Positions 23,359 to 32,474 are shown, numbered from the stretch's first letter. The stretch is 35,889 bases of DNA from an uncultured Clostridia bacterium (GCA_904399395.1 CAJFPJ010000063.1:1-35889); one strand, 5' to 3'. The notes: a model not told the origin generated them from the sequence alone. Numbers and translations: made by a program.

Positions 23359-25179
23359 ATGACCCGGTTTGAGAAGATGAAGCGGGATTATATGACCGGC
23401 TGGAAAACCTGGAACAATGAGAGTGTTCTTTCCTATGTATGGATGCCGGAGGGGATCGGTATCAGCCTTGGAATGAAGGATTATCAGTATGAAAAAATAC
23501 TGGATACAGCATTGATCGGACAGTCGGAGGAAGAGGGAGTTGTTACCCCCTACGCCCACGCTTATGATACTTCCTATACAGAATTGAAGCTGGATTGGCT
23601 TCAAAACACCATTCGTGTTGCGACCGCTCTGGATGGTGAGGATCTGGTGGTCCTTGTTACACCGGAAAGAAGGCCCTTTAAGAGTTCTTCCTTGATTATA
23701 AGCGGGGGAAGCTTTTGGAACAAAGGTGGAACAGTGGAAAGGGATGAGGACGTTCTGCTTCTCAAATCGGGGGAAAAATCCATCCCTGTATATATGACCA
23801 GCCCGCATACAAATGAGCTGTTTGTCCGCTGCACGAACCCTTATCTGTCAACGGAACTGAGCGAAGCTGTAGGTATCAGCACAGGGCGGAAGAGAAGCCT
23901 GCAGGAGATATGTAATATCATAGAGCATCAAAAGAAAAATTGGCAGAAGCATAAGGAAACATACGGAGAGCTTTCGGAAGCCTACAACGCCATGCAGACC
24001 TGCCTTGCGTGGGATACGATTTATAATCCGCAGGATGACACCCCCATCACTACGGTGAGCCGGCTTTGGAACAGGCGCTGGGGAGGCTATGTGCTCTTTT
24101 GCTGGGATACCTATTTTGGTGCCCTGACACTTTCTATGGGTGCAAAGGAGCTCGCCTATTGTAATGCTGTGGCTATCACAAGGACACATACAAAGGATGG
24201 TTTTGTACCGAATTTTGCCTGCCAGAATGGATTTAAAAGCTACGACCGTTCCCAGCCCCCCGTAGGTTCTATGGCGTGTTTGATGCTCTATAAACATTAT
24301 GGTGACACATGGTTTTTGGAAGAAGTATACAGCGATTTGGTGCGGTGGAATCAGTGGTTTTTTGAAAACCGTTCCACTAAGAACGGCCTCCTGGCCTGGG
24401 GAAGCGGCACCTATGAGCCCATCACAGGCCATGCTCTGGAGCTCTATGATGTGCACGACCGGCAGGGAGCAGCTTATGAATCCGGATTGGATAATTCCCC
24501 TATGTATGATGATACACCTTTTGATGAAGAGAGGGGAATCCTTCTTCTGGAGGATGTGGGCCTTACGGGCCTGTATATCGAGGATTGCCGTTGCCTGGCT
24601 GAAATTGCATCTGTTCTGGGGGATACCCAAAAAGCCAGAGAGCTCTCTCGCAGAAGAGAAAAGCTGGAAGAAGCGATGGAACAGCTGTGGGATGAAGATT
24701 TCGGCATGTATCTGAATCGCCGTGAAGATACAGGAGATTTTGAATACCGGCTTTCTCCCTTTCATTTCCATGCGCTTTTTAGCTCAAAGGTAAGCGAAGA
24801 ACATGTCGAGAGGATTCTGAAGGAGCATTTTTATAATCCCAATGAATTCTGGGGTGATTTTATTCTGCCTTCTATTGCCCGTAATGATCCGGCATTCCCT
24901 GAGCAGACCTATTGGCGCGGCCGCATCTGGGCGCCTATGAATTTTCTCGTCTATATGGCTCTTCGATGCCATGGATGCGGTGAAGCCAGAAAGGATTTGT
25001 CTGAAAAATCTGTAAAGCTCATTTTGCAGGAATGGCTGGAAAAAGGCCATGTCCATGAAAATTATGATCCGAATACCGGTGAGGGCTGCAATTCTGACCG
25101 GAGCGACAGGTTTTATCACTGGGGTGGTCTACTCTCATTTATTGCCTTGTTGGAAAACGGATATTACAGCGGTATGTGA
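23359..25179 (+). CDS. GH63-like alpha-glycosidase (mannosyl-oligosaccharide glucosidase type)
   Basis: A 606-residue protein with an (alpha/alpha)6 barrel over about residues 200-600, as in E. coli YgjK and related GH63/GH37 enzymes. Motifs are RRWGGYVLFCWDTYFGAL (240-256), the AAYESGLDNSPMYDD segment (371-385, D378 the likely acid), YWRGRIWAPMN (518-528) and HENYDPNTGEG (566-576, E567 the likely base). The N-terminal 200 residues form a beta-rich domain. There is no signal peptide, so it is cytoplasmic. The substrate is probably a disaccharide or short alpha-glucoside or mannoside; it cannot be named. TAAAGGAGG precedes the ATG. It is divergent from its probable AraC-type regulator, with a strong terminator after it. 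Confidence 0.85.
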   Translation: MTRFEKMKRDYMTGWKTWNNESVLSYVWMPEGIGISLGMKDYQYEKILDTALIGQSEEEGVVTPYAHAYDTSYTELKLDWLQNTIRVATALDGEDLVVLVTPERRPFKSSSLIISGGSFWNKGGTVERDEDVLLLKSGEKSIPVYMTSPHTNELFVRCTNPYLSTELSEAVGISTGRKRSLQEICNIIEHQKKNWQKHKETYGELSEAYNAMQTCLAWDTIYNPQDDTPITTVSRLWNRRWGGYVLFCWDTYFGALTLSMGAKELAYCNAVAITRTHTKDGFVPNFACQNGFKSYDRSQPPVGSMACLMLYKHYGDTWFLEEVYSDLVRWNQWFFENRSTKNGLLAWGSGTYEPITGHALELYDVHDRQGAAYESGLDNSPMYDDTPFDEERGILLLEDVGLTGLYIEDCRCLAEIASVLGDTQKARELSRRREKLEEAMEQLWDEDFGMYLNRREDTGDFEYRLSPFHFHALFSSKVSEEHVERILKEHFYNPNEFWGDFILPSIARNDPAFPEQTYWRGRIWAPMNFLVYMALRCHGCGEARKDLSEKSVKLILQEWLEKGHVHENYDPNTGEGCNSDRSDRFYHWGGLLSFIALLENGYYSGM

Positions 25180-25220
25180 GGGTTTAAATGGCTGTATATA
25201 GCCAATGTTCTTGTGTTTAT

Positions 25221-25256
25221 AAAAAGGCCTTGCTGCTTTCGCAGCAAGGCCTTTTT
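25221..25256. terminator. Strong bidirectional terminator after the GH63-like gene
   Basis: A perfect 16-bp stem (AAAAAGGCCTTGCTGC and its complement) around a TTTC loop, with T-run on one side and A-run on the other. It separates the convergent GH63-like and UDP-sugar pyrophosphorylase genes. Confidence 0.92.
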
Positions 25257-25280
25257 AAGATGGACTGAAAGATGAGCATA

Positions 25281-26507
25281 TTACAAGGTAACACCGTTTT
25301 CCCGCAGAAGAGCCTGGGCAGTTTCTATAGAATCTACCCCTTCTTTATTCTTTATAGGGGCGAATTCCTTGTTTCTTTCTACTTCGAAGGGCAGACAACT
25401 CTCCATAAGGCGGACCATATCCAACACGAGTGTTTCAAATTTATAGCCATTGGGTTCTTCCGGATGGCAAAGGCGTCCTTCTGCATCTAAGCAGGGAATC
25501 TTTTTTTCTACCTTGTGGAGGGGAAGGGTGTTATGCAGGAGCTCCTCCAGTTTATCTACGCGAAAGAGATAATTCAGTGTGACGCCGAAATTATAAAGCA
25601 AATTTCCATCATCATCCCGGAGATGAATCATATCCTCTGTCATTTCATAGTATTCCACAATAGAGGGATGCTTATCTTCCAGGCAGAGGACGCCAACCCG
25701 TTCCATAGGGGAGGCTTTGCGTACAACTTTTGCGCCGCAGGTACATCCTGAGACTATAGTAGCACCGACAAAGCAAGGATCTGCAATTCTCTGCAGGACA
25801 TTGTCTACGGCGAATATATTCAGCCATTCGATCCCCTCGGCATGGAGAAGCGGAAGAAGGCCCGACTTTACCATGGAGGAGAACCAACCGCCGTTTCCGT
25901 TAGGCGAAAGAGCCAAGCGGCCTTTTTCTTCCAAGAGCAGACGCCCGTCGTAATCCACCGCAGGGGCCATTTCTTGAGTAAAAAAGTGAACGTGGCTCTC
26001 GTCATATCCGAAATATTCATGTTCCTTAAAAAAGGTTACGGTTTCTTTTCTGTTCTTTTCGCTGGTCATAACGAATAGATGAATCCAACAGTCTGCTTTG
26101 CGGACGACGTCCATCAGGTTGTGAATTAGGCATTCAAAAATAAATAGTTCCCTTGTAATACCGATATTCACAGTGCCTTTAGGGCCGTCGTAGCCCAGTC
26201 GGGTTCCCTGACCACCGGCTAGAAGTACAGCTCCGATTTTTCCTTCCCGGATCGCCTGCAGGCCTTTTTCTGTATATTCTGCCTTTTTAGTTTCGATTTC
26301 AGGAAGCTCCAGAGCCCCCAGCGGTTCAATTTTTCCTTTTGTCTCAGCAGCTCTCTCTCTTTTTGCCAACGTAAGTATATTCCAGTCTATCTTTTCGATC
26401 TGCTTCAGCAGGGAAGCCTGCTCCTCAGGCGAAAGAGATGGGTAGTATGCGAGCAAATGCTCCTGGCCCTTTGCCTGTAACATCTGTAAAATCTCTTCGT
26501 ATCCCAT
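25281..26507 (-). CDS. UDP-sugar pyrophosphorylase, UDPGP type 1 family
   Basis: Makes a UDP-sugar (UDP-N-acetylglucosamine or UDP-glucose) from UTP and the sugar-1-phosphate, as in the eukaryote-like AGX/UGP family rather than GlmU or GalU. The 408 residues include LLAGGQGTRLGYDGPKG (nucleotide-binding loop with G-x-G-T-R-L-G), the NGNGGWFSSM segment, the IFAVDNVL metal/uridine site and EPNGYKFETLVLDM. The helical N-terminus and the arrangement fit this family. I chose the ATG at 26507 behind AAAGGAGA; the frame stays open to 26609 without homology. Which sugar it uses is not resolved. It may be co-transcribed with mscL or have its own promoter. Confidence 0.87.
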   Translation of the reverse strand: MGYEEILQMLQAKGQEHLLAYYPSLSPEEQASLLKQIEKIDWNILTLAKRERAAETKGKIEPLGALELPEIETKKAEYTEKGLQAIREGKIGAVLLAGGQGTRLGYDGPKGTVNIGITRELFIFECLIHNLMDVVRKADCWIHLFVMTSEKNRKETVTFFKEHEYFGYDESHVHFFTQEMAPAVDYDGRLLLEEKGRLALSPNGNGGWFSSMVKSGLLPLLHAEGIEWLNIFAVDNVLQRIADPCFVGATIVSGCTCGAKVVRKASPMERVGVLCLEDKHPSIVEYYEMTEDMIHLRDDDGNLLYNFGVTLNYLFRVDKLEELLHNTLPLHKVEKKIPCLDAEGRLCHPEEPNGYKFETLVLDMVRLMESCLPFEVERNKEFAPIKNKEGVDSIETAQALLRENGVTL

Positions 26508-26596
26508 GTTAGACGTTCTCCTTTTCATAATATTTGTAAGTGGAGGGAAACGTATATAAGGTAACTGAAATAAAAACACAGAAAAGACCGACACAG

Positions 26597-26617
26597 AAAA
26601 AGCCCGCATCGGCCTTT
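26597..26617 (-). terminator. Possible weak terminator after mscL
   Basis: On the minus strand AAAGGCC-GATGC-GGGCTTTTT forms a short stem with one internal mismatch, followed by T residues, just after the mscL stop. Confidence 0.4.
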
Positions 26618-26630
26618 ATAATGTATCCCA

Positions 26631-27077
26631 TCAGGGTTCCTTTTTACCATCGGGAATGATTTCTTTCTGCTGATTCTGTAGAAGGTCTCGAATTTCCGTC
26701 AGAAGGAGTTCTTCCTTTGTAGGCTGGGAAACGGGCTCGGATTCTTTGCATTTTTCATCCTTTTTATGAAAACGGTTGATACACTTGATTGCCAAAAAGA
26801 TGCATAGGGCAATGAGAATGAAATCCAGCGATGTCTGTAGGAACACACCGTATGAAACCGTAATGGGGGAACCTTCTGCTCCCGGAGGGGTAATGACCCA
26901 TGCCAGCGTGGAAAGATTGATGCGCCCCGTTATGATAGAAAGCAGGGGCATAATCAGGTCTGATACAAGGGACGAAACAATTTTGCTGAAAGCTCCGCCG
27001 ATAATCACACCTACAGCCATATCCAGCACATTGCCTCGCATAGCAAATTCCTTGAACTCGCGAAGAAATTTTTTCAT
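26631..27077 (-). CDS. mscL: Large-conductance mechanosensitive channel MscL
   Basis: A homopentameric membrane channel that opens under high tension to release solutes in osmotic downshock. The 148 residues include the family start MKKFLREFKEFAMRGNVLDMAVGVIIGGAFSK-like stretch (amphipathic N-helix and TM1, about 1-45), a periplasmic loop, TM2 (about 75-97) and a cytoplasmic helical tail with FHKKDEK and KEELLLTEIRDLL. AGAGG lies 7 bases before the chosen ATG at 27077; two other in-frame ATGs and a GTG lie just upstream. Confidence 0.96.
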   Translation of the reverse strand: MKKFLREFKEFAMRGNVLDMAVGVIIGGAFSKIVSSLVSDLIMPLLSIITGRINLSTLAWVITPPGAEGSPITVSYGVFLQTSLDFILIALCIFLAIKCINRFHKKDEKCKESEPVSQPTKEELLLTEIRDLLQNQQKEIIPDGKKEP

Positions 27078-27118
27078 ACCCATTCCTCTTTCCATTCCCA
27101 CTGCTGCATAGTCCCCTA

Positions 27119-27781
27119 TCAGTTAACCGGGATTTCAGTTATAGTTATTTCTTTGCTTACCAAGAGTTTTTCCAGAAAAGCTTCTAAAGAAGAAGCAGAA
27201 TTTGTATCTCCAAATATGTCTGCTTGTATAAAGTAAGAGGAAGCCAAAATTAGGCCGTTCTCTTGGGGATAATACGTCACAATGGCTCCATAGGAATTAT
27301 CGAATGCGAACAGAAGAAGAGATGTTTCCGCGTCTCCCTCAGCTTCGAAGGCCTCGCCAATGGATAAAAGACTGGAAGCTGCTACCATTGTTGTGCCGGT
27401 TTGAGCGGTTATCATACTGGGAATACTTGCAAGGAACTTCTTTTCCAAGATATTTCCTATTTCGGGGGAAATGTCTTGGAACATTCCCCGCGAAATAGTC
27501 GTATATAGTGGTTGAGAGAAAACAGCCTGATAAACAGCCTTTGGGACGGTATAGTCGCCATTCCCAATCTCAGTCACTAGTGAAGAAATCTCTGCCATTC
27601 CATATGTTTCTGTATATTCCTTGGATTCAGCCATCCGGTCCATCTGGTTGATAAGCCGAAGGCCTTCTTCTTTATATGAAAGACGTTCTCTGCTGGGAAT
27701 TCCCAAAGCACAGGAAGAGAACAACAGACATATTGACGCAGCAAGAATAAAAACAAGGGAAGGATGCATTCTTTTCATCAT
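27119..27781 (-). CDS. Putative lipoprotein of unknown function
   Basis: A 220-residue protein with a signal sequence (about 1-23) and a Cys at 24 in LFSSC, a plausible though slightly off-consensus lipobox. The mature part has no domain I recognise. It contains VTEIGNGDYTVPKAVYQAVFSQPLYTTI, a hydrophobic stretch around 125-145, and FAFDNSYGAIVTYYPQENGLILASSYFI, which looks like a beta-rich region. I chose the ATG at 27781 because GGAAGG lies 7 bases upstream; the ATG at 27802 lacks a site. It lies between the HgdB-like gene (36 bases upstream) and mscL (42 bases downstream), all on one strand, but no functional link is obvious. Confidence 0.75.
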   Translation of the reverse strand: MMKRMHPSLVFILAASICLLFSSCALGIPSRERLSYKEEGLRLINQMDRMAESKEYTETYGMAEISSLVTEIGNGDYTVPKAVYQAVFSQPLYTTISRGMFQDISPEIGNILEKKFLASIPSMITAQTGTTMVAASSLLSIGEAFEAEGDAETSLLLFAFDNSYGAIVTYYPQENGLILASSYFIQADIFGDTNSASSLEAFLEKLLVSKEITITEIPVN

Positions 27782-27816
27782 TAAAATACCTTCCTTAGTC
27801 ATTGATAGTATAGTTT

Positions 27817-29118
27817 TTATTCTACAGGAGATACCTCTTCATTACAAGTATTCTTTTGAAGATTTTCCCGGGCTACAGCTAACATGAGTTTTATGCGGTT
27901 TTCCTGATTAACCTTCGTGGCGCTGGGATCATAATCGATGGGCACGATGTTGGCCGCAGGATTTACAGCCTTGATTTTATGGATCATCCCTTTGCCGCAG
28001 ATGTGGTTGGGCAGGCAGCCAAAGGGCTGGGCGCACACGATGTTTTCATACCCTGCTTCTGCAAGTTCCAGCATTTCGGCGGTAAGTAGCCACCCTTCAC
28101 CCATTTTGTTACCGTAGCCGATCACACCCTTAACAAGCTTCTTAATATGGGCATAGGTGGCTGGGATCTCGAAGCCTCCCTCGCTGCGGAGCACCTGGCA
28201 AAACATATTTTGAATTTTGGTAAGATATTGGAACAGCCAATTCACAACCGTATATTTGATTTTGCTCCCGCCATAGAGCTTAATATCCTCCAGCCGGTTA
28301 TCTACCTTAAAGAGAAGAAAGTTCATCAGGCCGGGAACATTGACCTCACAACCTTGTTCAGCCAAAAAGTCTTCCAGATGGTTATTGGCGAAGGCCGCAT
28401 ATTTTACATAGATTTCTCCTACGACTCCTACTCGGATCTTGGGAACCCTTTTCACTGGGATCTGGGCAAACTCCCGCACAATAGCCCGCAGGTTACTTTC
28501 TTGCTCCTTCAGACTCATGCCGTCATTGTGATTGAATTGACCTGAAAGGGATTTTGTCCACCGGTTTACCAGTTTTTCACTCTGCCCCGGGTTTATCTCA
28601 TACGGCTTTACCTGATTATGCAAAAGGGTGAGCATATCGCCGTAAACCATTGCGGCAGCCATTTTCCGGATGATGGAAAGACTCAGGCTGAAGCCGGGAT
28701 TGCTTTCAAGTCCCGAAAGATTCAGGGAAATAACGGGGATCTGATCCAGATTAGCTTTATGAAGAGCTTTGCGGAGAAGATGAATATAGTTGCTGGCCCG
28801 GCAGCCGCCGCCGGTCTGGGTGATGATTAAAGCGGTGCGATCCAGATCGTATTTTCCGCTGTGCAGAGCGTCCATAAACTGGCCAATAACAAGAAGGGCT
28901 GGGTAACAGGTGTCGTTATGAACGTATTTGAGTCCTTCCTGCACAATATTGGGGCCGTCATTAGTGAGAAGCTCCACTGTATATCCGCAATTGCGGAACA
29001 CGTTTACGAAAAGCTCAAAATGAATCGGCAGCATCATGGGGCAGAGAATGGTATATTCCTTCTTCATTTCCTTCGTGAAAAGAAGACGGCCGTTTTTATC
29101 AAATTTCAGTTCAGCCAT
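27817..29118 (-). CDS. 2-hydroxyacyl-CoA dehydratase-type (HgdB-like) protein
   Basis: A 433-residue protein that forms a pair with the large activase upstream. It resembles the catalytic-subunit family that holds [4Fe-4S] or double-cubane clusters and receives electrons from the ATP-driven activase. Candidate cluster ligands are C26 (ILCPMM), C71 (HNDTCYPA), C106 (TGGGCRAS) and C-x5-C near the end (CAQPFGCLPNHICGKG). The last motif, followed by the D-Y-D-P-S-A-T-K-V-N-Q-E-N-R end, is typical of the C-terminal part of the roughly 1400-residue single-chain activase proteins of Clostridia. AAGGAGGAAT precedes the ATG. It starts 13 bases after the activase stop. The substrate is unknown. Confidence 0.85.
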   Translation of the reverse strand: MAELKFDKNGRLLFTKEMKKEYTILCPMMLPIHFELFVNVFRNCGYTVELLTNDGPNIVQEGLKYVHNDTCYPALLVIGQFMDALHSGKYDLDRTALIITQTGGGCRASNYIHLLRKALHKANLDQIPVISLNLSGLESNPGFSLSLSIIRKMAAAMVYGDMLTLLHNQVKPYEINPGQSEKLVNRWTKSLSGQFNHNDGMSLKEQESNLRAIVREFAQIPVKRVPKIRVGVVGEIYVKYAAFANNHLEDFLAEQGCEVNVPGLMNFLLFKVDNRLEDIKLYGGSKIKYTVVNWLFQYLTKIQNMFCQVLRSEGGFEIPATYAHIKKLVKGVIGYGNKMGEGWLLTAEMLELAEAGYENIVCAQPFGCLPNHICGKGMIHKIKAVNPAANIVPIDYDPSATKVNQENRIKLMLAVARENLQKNTCNEEVSPVE

Positions 29119-29131
29119 GAATGATTCCTCC

Positions 29132-32050
29132 TTATTGCTCCAGGGCTGCGAAGAGACTGCGTAAGCGGATTTTGACCGCCCCCAGGTTGGTGATCTCATC
29201 AATCTTGATCTGGGTGTATATTTTTCCGTTTTCCTCAAGAATACTGCGAACCTCGTCGGTCGTGATGGCATCCACACCGCAGCCGAAAGAAACTAGCTGC
29301 ACAAGGTTCATATCCGGCTGATCGCCTATATATTTTGCAGCGGCGTAAAGTCTTGCATGATAGGTCCACTGATTGAGAACGTGGGTGCGGAAGCGTTTTA
29401 CCCGGTTGCTGAGCACATCCTCAGAAATGACGGCGGCGCCCAAACTGGTTATGAGCTTATCGATACCGTGGTTGATCTCTGGATCCAGATGGTACGGCCT
29501 ACCGCTGAGAACTATAATCGGCTTCTTTTCTTTTCGAGCGGATTCGATCATTTCTTCTCCCTTTTCACGAATTCTCCGGAGATAATCATCATATTCCTCA
29601 TAGGCTGCCTGTGCGGCTTCCGAAACCTCTGGTAGCGTAAAGGAAGCCCCCTCTATATGTTGATTGAGAATATTGAGGATTTTTTTCGGGAAATCCTTCT
29701 TTCTGTGAATTCCCACATACTCGTGAATGAAATTCTTGCCTTTAAGAGCAGCGGTATTGGCCGCTATAACCTCAGGATAGTAGGCCACCACAGGGCAGTT
29801 ATAATGGTTATCGCCCAGATGCTCGTCAAAGTTATAGGACATGCAGGGATAGAAAATCGTATCCACCCCTTGCTCAATCAAGGTCAGCACATGGCCATGC
29901 ATCAACTTTGCCGGAAAACATACTGTATCGCTGGGAATAGTGCTTTGCCCCTTAATGTAGAGTTCCCGGTTAGAAAGGGGAGAGGTGACTACCTCGAATC
30001 CCAGCTTTGTAAAAAAGGTATGCCAGAAAGGCAGAAGCTCATACAGATTGAGACCCATGGGGAGGCCGATCTTCCCTCTGGGGCCGGGAATGGGCTTATA
30101 AGAGAGAAGTTCGCTGAGCTTGAATGCATACATATTCAGTTCTTCGCTATCCTTGCCGGAACGTTTTGTAACCGGCTTTTCACAACGGTTTCCGCCTATA
30201 AACCGGCGGTTCCCGCCGAAAATGTTAACAGTCAGTCTGCAGTGGTTGTTGCACAGGCCACAAGAAGTGACCTTTACTTCATGAGAGAAGTTTTCCAGCT
30301 CTTCGAGACCGATCAGGGAGGAGGCAGAAGGTTGGCGGCGCTTTGCATATATAGCCGCTCCATAGGCTCCCATAAGACCTGAAATATCAGGACGGACAAC
30401 ATGGACGCCCATTTCTTTTTCAAATACACGCAACACAGCATCGTTCAGGAAGGTCCCTCCCTGCACGACAATGTTTCGCCCGAGCTCTTCGGGACTGGAG
30501 GCACGAATTACCTTATAAAGCGCATTCTTTACCACGCTAACGGAAAGACCAGCAGAGATATCCTCTGTGGTAGCGCCGTCCTTTTGTGCCTGCTTAACGG
30601 AAGAATTCATGAAAACTGTGCAGCGGCTGCCTAAGTCCACAGGCCGCTTGGCGAAAAGGCCAAGTTTGGCAAACTCAGCAATATCGTAACCCAACGTGTT
30701 GGCGAAGGTCTGCAAAAAGGAACCGCAGCCTGAGGAGCAAGCTTCGTTGAGGAAGATATTATCTACCGCACCATTTCGGATTTTGAAACATTTCATATCC
30801 TGCCCGCCGATATCGATGACGAAGTCCACATCGGGCAGAAATTCTTTTGCAGCCGTAAAATGGGCCACCGTTTCCACAATACCGAAATCTACGCCAAAGG
30901 CGTTTTTCAGGAGCTCTTCGCCGTAACCGGTTACAGCGGCAGAAGCAATGTGCAGTTTGGGGTAGGTTTTTAGAATGTGCAAGAGGTATTCTCGCACGAT
31001 GGGGACAGGGTTTCCAGAATTGCTTTTATAGATGGAATCCAACAATTCACCGTCGCGGCCCAGAATTACCGCCTTAACCGTGGTGGAACCGGCGTCGATC
31101 CCCAGATATACATCCCCTTCGTAAGAAGCAATGTCTCCCCTGGGAGCCTTACAGGAATCATGTCTCTTTCGGAAAGCATCGTATTCCTCCTGATTCTCAA
31201 ACAGAGGAGGAATGAAGAGAAAGGCGGCTGTGTTGCCATAATTTGCTATGTTCCCAAGAGCCTCGTTCAGATCAATGGCTTCCTCAGTTTTCTCACTGCA
31301 GAAGGCAGCTCCGAGAGCTACATAATAGAGTGAGTTTTCGGGGCATAGGCCTGTCTCCTTTAAAGCGGTGTCAAAAGCAAACCGCAGCCTGGAAAGGAAG
31401 GTGAGGGGCCCTCCCAGATAGAGCACCTTCCCGCTGATGGGGCGCCCCTGAGCCAGGCCGGCTATCGTCTGGTTTGCGACGGCCGCAAAGATGCTGGCAC
31501 AGATATCGCTTTTGCGGGCTCCCTGATTTAAAAGGGGCTGAATATCTGATTTCGCAAAAACGCCGCAGCGGGACGCAATGGTGTAGATCTTTTCATAATG
31601 CTCCGCTTCTTCATTCATCTCATCTAAAGAAAGATGAAGCAGGGTGGCCATTTGATCAATAAAAGCACCTGTTCCGCCAGCACAGGTGCCGTTCATGCGC
31701 ACTTCAAGCCCACCGGAGAGAAAGAGGATCTTCGCATCCTCGCCACCGAGCTCGATAATAACATCTGTATCAGGTGCCAACCGAGAGGTAGCTACACGGG
31801 TGGCATACACCTCTTGGACAAAGGGAAGATGGCAGGTCTGGGCGATACCCATCCCGGCAGAGCCTGATACGGTGAGCTGTGCCTTTTCTCCACGGAGAAC
31901 ATCCTTCTGAATTTTGGATAAAAGATCCGTCATTTTCTGTGTGATCTGAGAAAAATGCCGCTCATAAGATTGATATATGATAGTGTCTGCATCGTTTAGC
32001 ACAACGCATTTAATAGTGGTGGAACCGACGTCCAGTCCGATTCTCATCAT
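29132..32050 (-). CDS. Large acyl-CoA dehydratase activase-like protein with two BcrAD/BadFG ATPase domains
   Basis: A 972-residue protein. ATPase domain 1 (about 3-255) has GLDVGSTTIK, the cluster Cys C123 in GTCAGGTGAF and C162 in SRCGVF. Domain 2 (about 313-570) has GIDAGSTTVK, C438 and C442 in EACSSGCGSF, and C477 in SRCTVF. The C-terminal DUF2229-type part (about 590-972) has C597-x2-C-x3-C and C623. In known activases (HgdC), ASKHA-fold ATPases hold a [4Fe-4S] cluster between two subunits and drive low-potential electrons by ATP; here two copies are fused. Together with the next gene it equals the usual single-chain form. I chose the ATG at 32050, behind AGGAGG. It is read from a near-consensus promoter. 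Confidence 0.88.
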   Translation of the reverse strand: MMRIGLDVGSTTIKCVVLNDADTIIYQSYERHFSQITQKMTDLLSKIQKDVLRGEKAQLTVSGSAGMGIAQTCHLPFVQEVYATRVATSRLAPDTDVIIELGGEDAKILFLSGGLEVRMNGTCAGGTGAFIDQMATLLHLSLDEMNEEAEHYEKIYTIASRCGVFAKSDIQPLLNQGARKSDICASIFAAVANQTIAGLAQGRPISGKVLYLGGPLTFLSRLRFAFDTALKETGLCPENSLYYVALGAAFCSEKTEEAIDLNEALGNIANYGNTAAFLFIPPLFENQEEYDAFRKRHDSCKAPRGDIASYEGDVYLGIDAGSTTVKAVILGRDGELLDSIYKSNSGNPVPIVREYLLHILKTYPKLHIASAAVTGYGEELLKNAFGVDFGIVETVAHFTAAKEFLPDVDFVIDIGGQDMKCFKIRNGAVDNIFLNEACSSGCGSFLQTFANTLGYDIAEFAKLGLFAKRPVDLGSRCTVFMNSSVKQAQKDGATTEDISAGLSVSVVKNALYKVIRASSPEELGRNIVVQGGTFLNDAVLRVFEKEMGVHVVRPDISGLMGAYGAAIYAKRRQPSASSLIGLEELENFSHEVKVTSCGLCNNHCRLTVNIFGGNRRFIGGNRCEKPVTKRSGKDSEELNMYAFKLSELLSYKPIPGPRGKIGLPMGLNLYELLPFWHTFFTKLGFEVVTSPLSNRELYIKGQSTIPSDTVCFPAKLMHGHVLTLIEQGVDTIFYPCMSYNFDEHLGDNHYNCPVVAYYPEVIAANTAALKGKNFIHEYVGIHRKKDFPKKILNILNQHIEGASFTLPEVSEAAQAAYEEYDDYLRRIREKGEEMIESARKEKKPIIVLSGRPYHLDPEINHGIDKLITSLGAAVISEDVLSNRVKRFRTHVLNQWTYHARLYAAAKYIGDQPDMNLVQLVSFGCGVDAITTDEVRSILEENGKIYTQIKIDEITNLGAVKIRLRSLFAALEQ

Positions 32051-32158
32051 AAAAGGCCTCCTGTCTCCCGCCAACTCTCCAATGTAAAAGGCGAGTAATA
32101 CTGTTAAAAAGTCCTGCCATATGGGCAAGCTTAGAGTCTATAGAAACTTAATCAGTTA

Positions 32159-32188
32159 ATTATAAAGCGCTCTGTTGGAGAGTGTCAA
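32159..32188 (-). promoter_or_regulatory. Near-consensus promoter of the activase operon
   Basis: Minus-strand -35 TTGACA (32188-32183), an 18-base spacer and -10 TATAAT (32164-32159). Both boxes are perfect, so basal expression should be strong unless repressed. The spacer contains CTCT-CCAAC-AGAG, a small inverted repeat. Confidence 0.8.
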
Positions 32189-32326
32189 GCATTCTTAGGA
32201 AATATTCCAAAAATCGGCGTTTGCTTTTAGAATGTATGCACAATTTAGCTTTAATAGTAGAATGAATTTTATGGGAGAAGCTGCCTGGTTTCAAAATCTT
32301 TCAAAAGCAGAGGATTTTGTAGCATC

Positions 32327-32349
32327 TATCTGATACGTATTATCAGATA
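32327..32349. promoter_or_regulatory. Palindrome in the activase-yebC intergenic region
   Basis: TATCTGATA, five bases, TATCAGATA: a perfect inverted repeat with 9-bp arms, also readable as ATACGTAT at its centre. It resembles an operator for a dimeric regulator but is more than 100 bases from both neighbouring promoters, so its function is open. Confidence 0.45.
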
Positions 32350-32474
32350 CATTATTTGCAAAATCATGCATTTTTGATAAAAAACGTTTTCTTAGAGCTA
32401 GAGATTCACAGCCCATTCTGGCCGGAACTTCTTCCGGGATTTCAGCCCTAGAAAGAGCCTGTGTAGCGGAAAAG

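Noticed and set aside
29118-29132. Frameshift in a single activase gene
   Set aside because: The upstream gene ends in its own TAA and the downstream gene has AAGGAGG and ATG with good spacing, so two genes are more likely.
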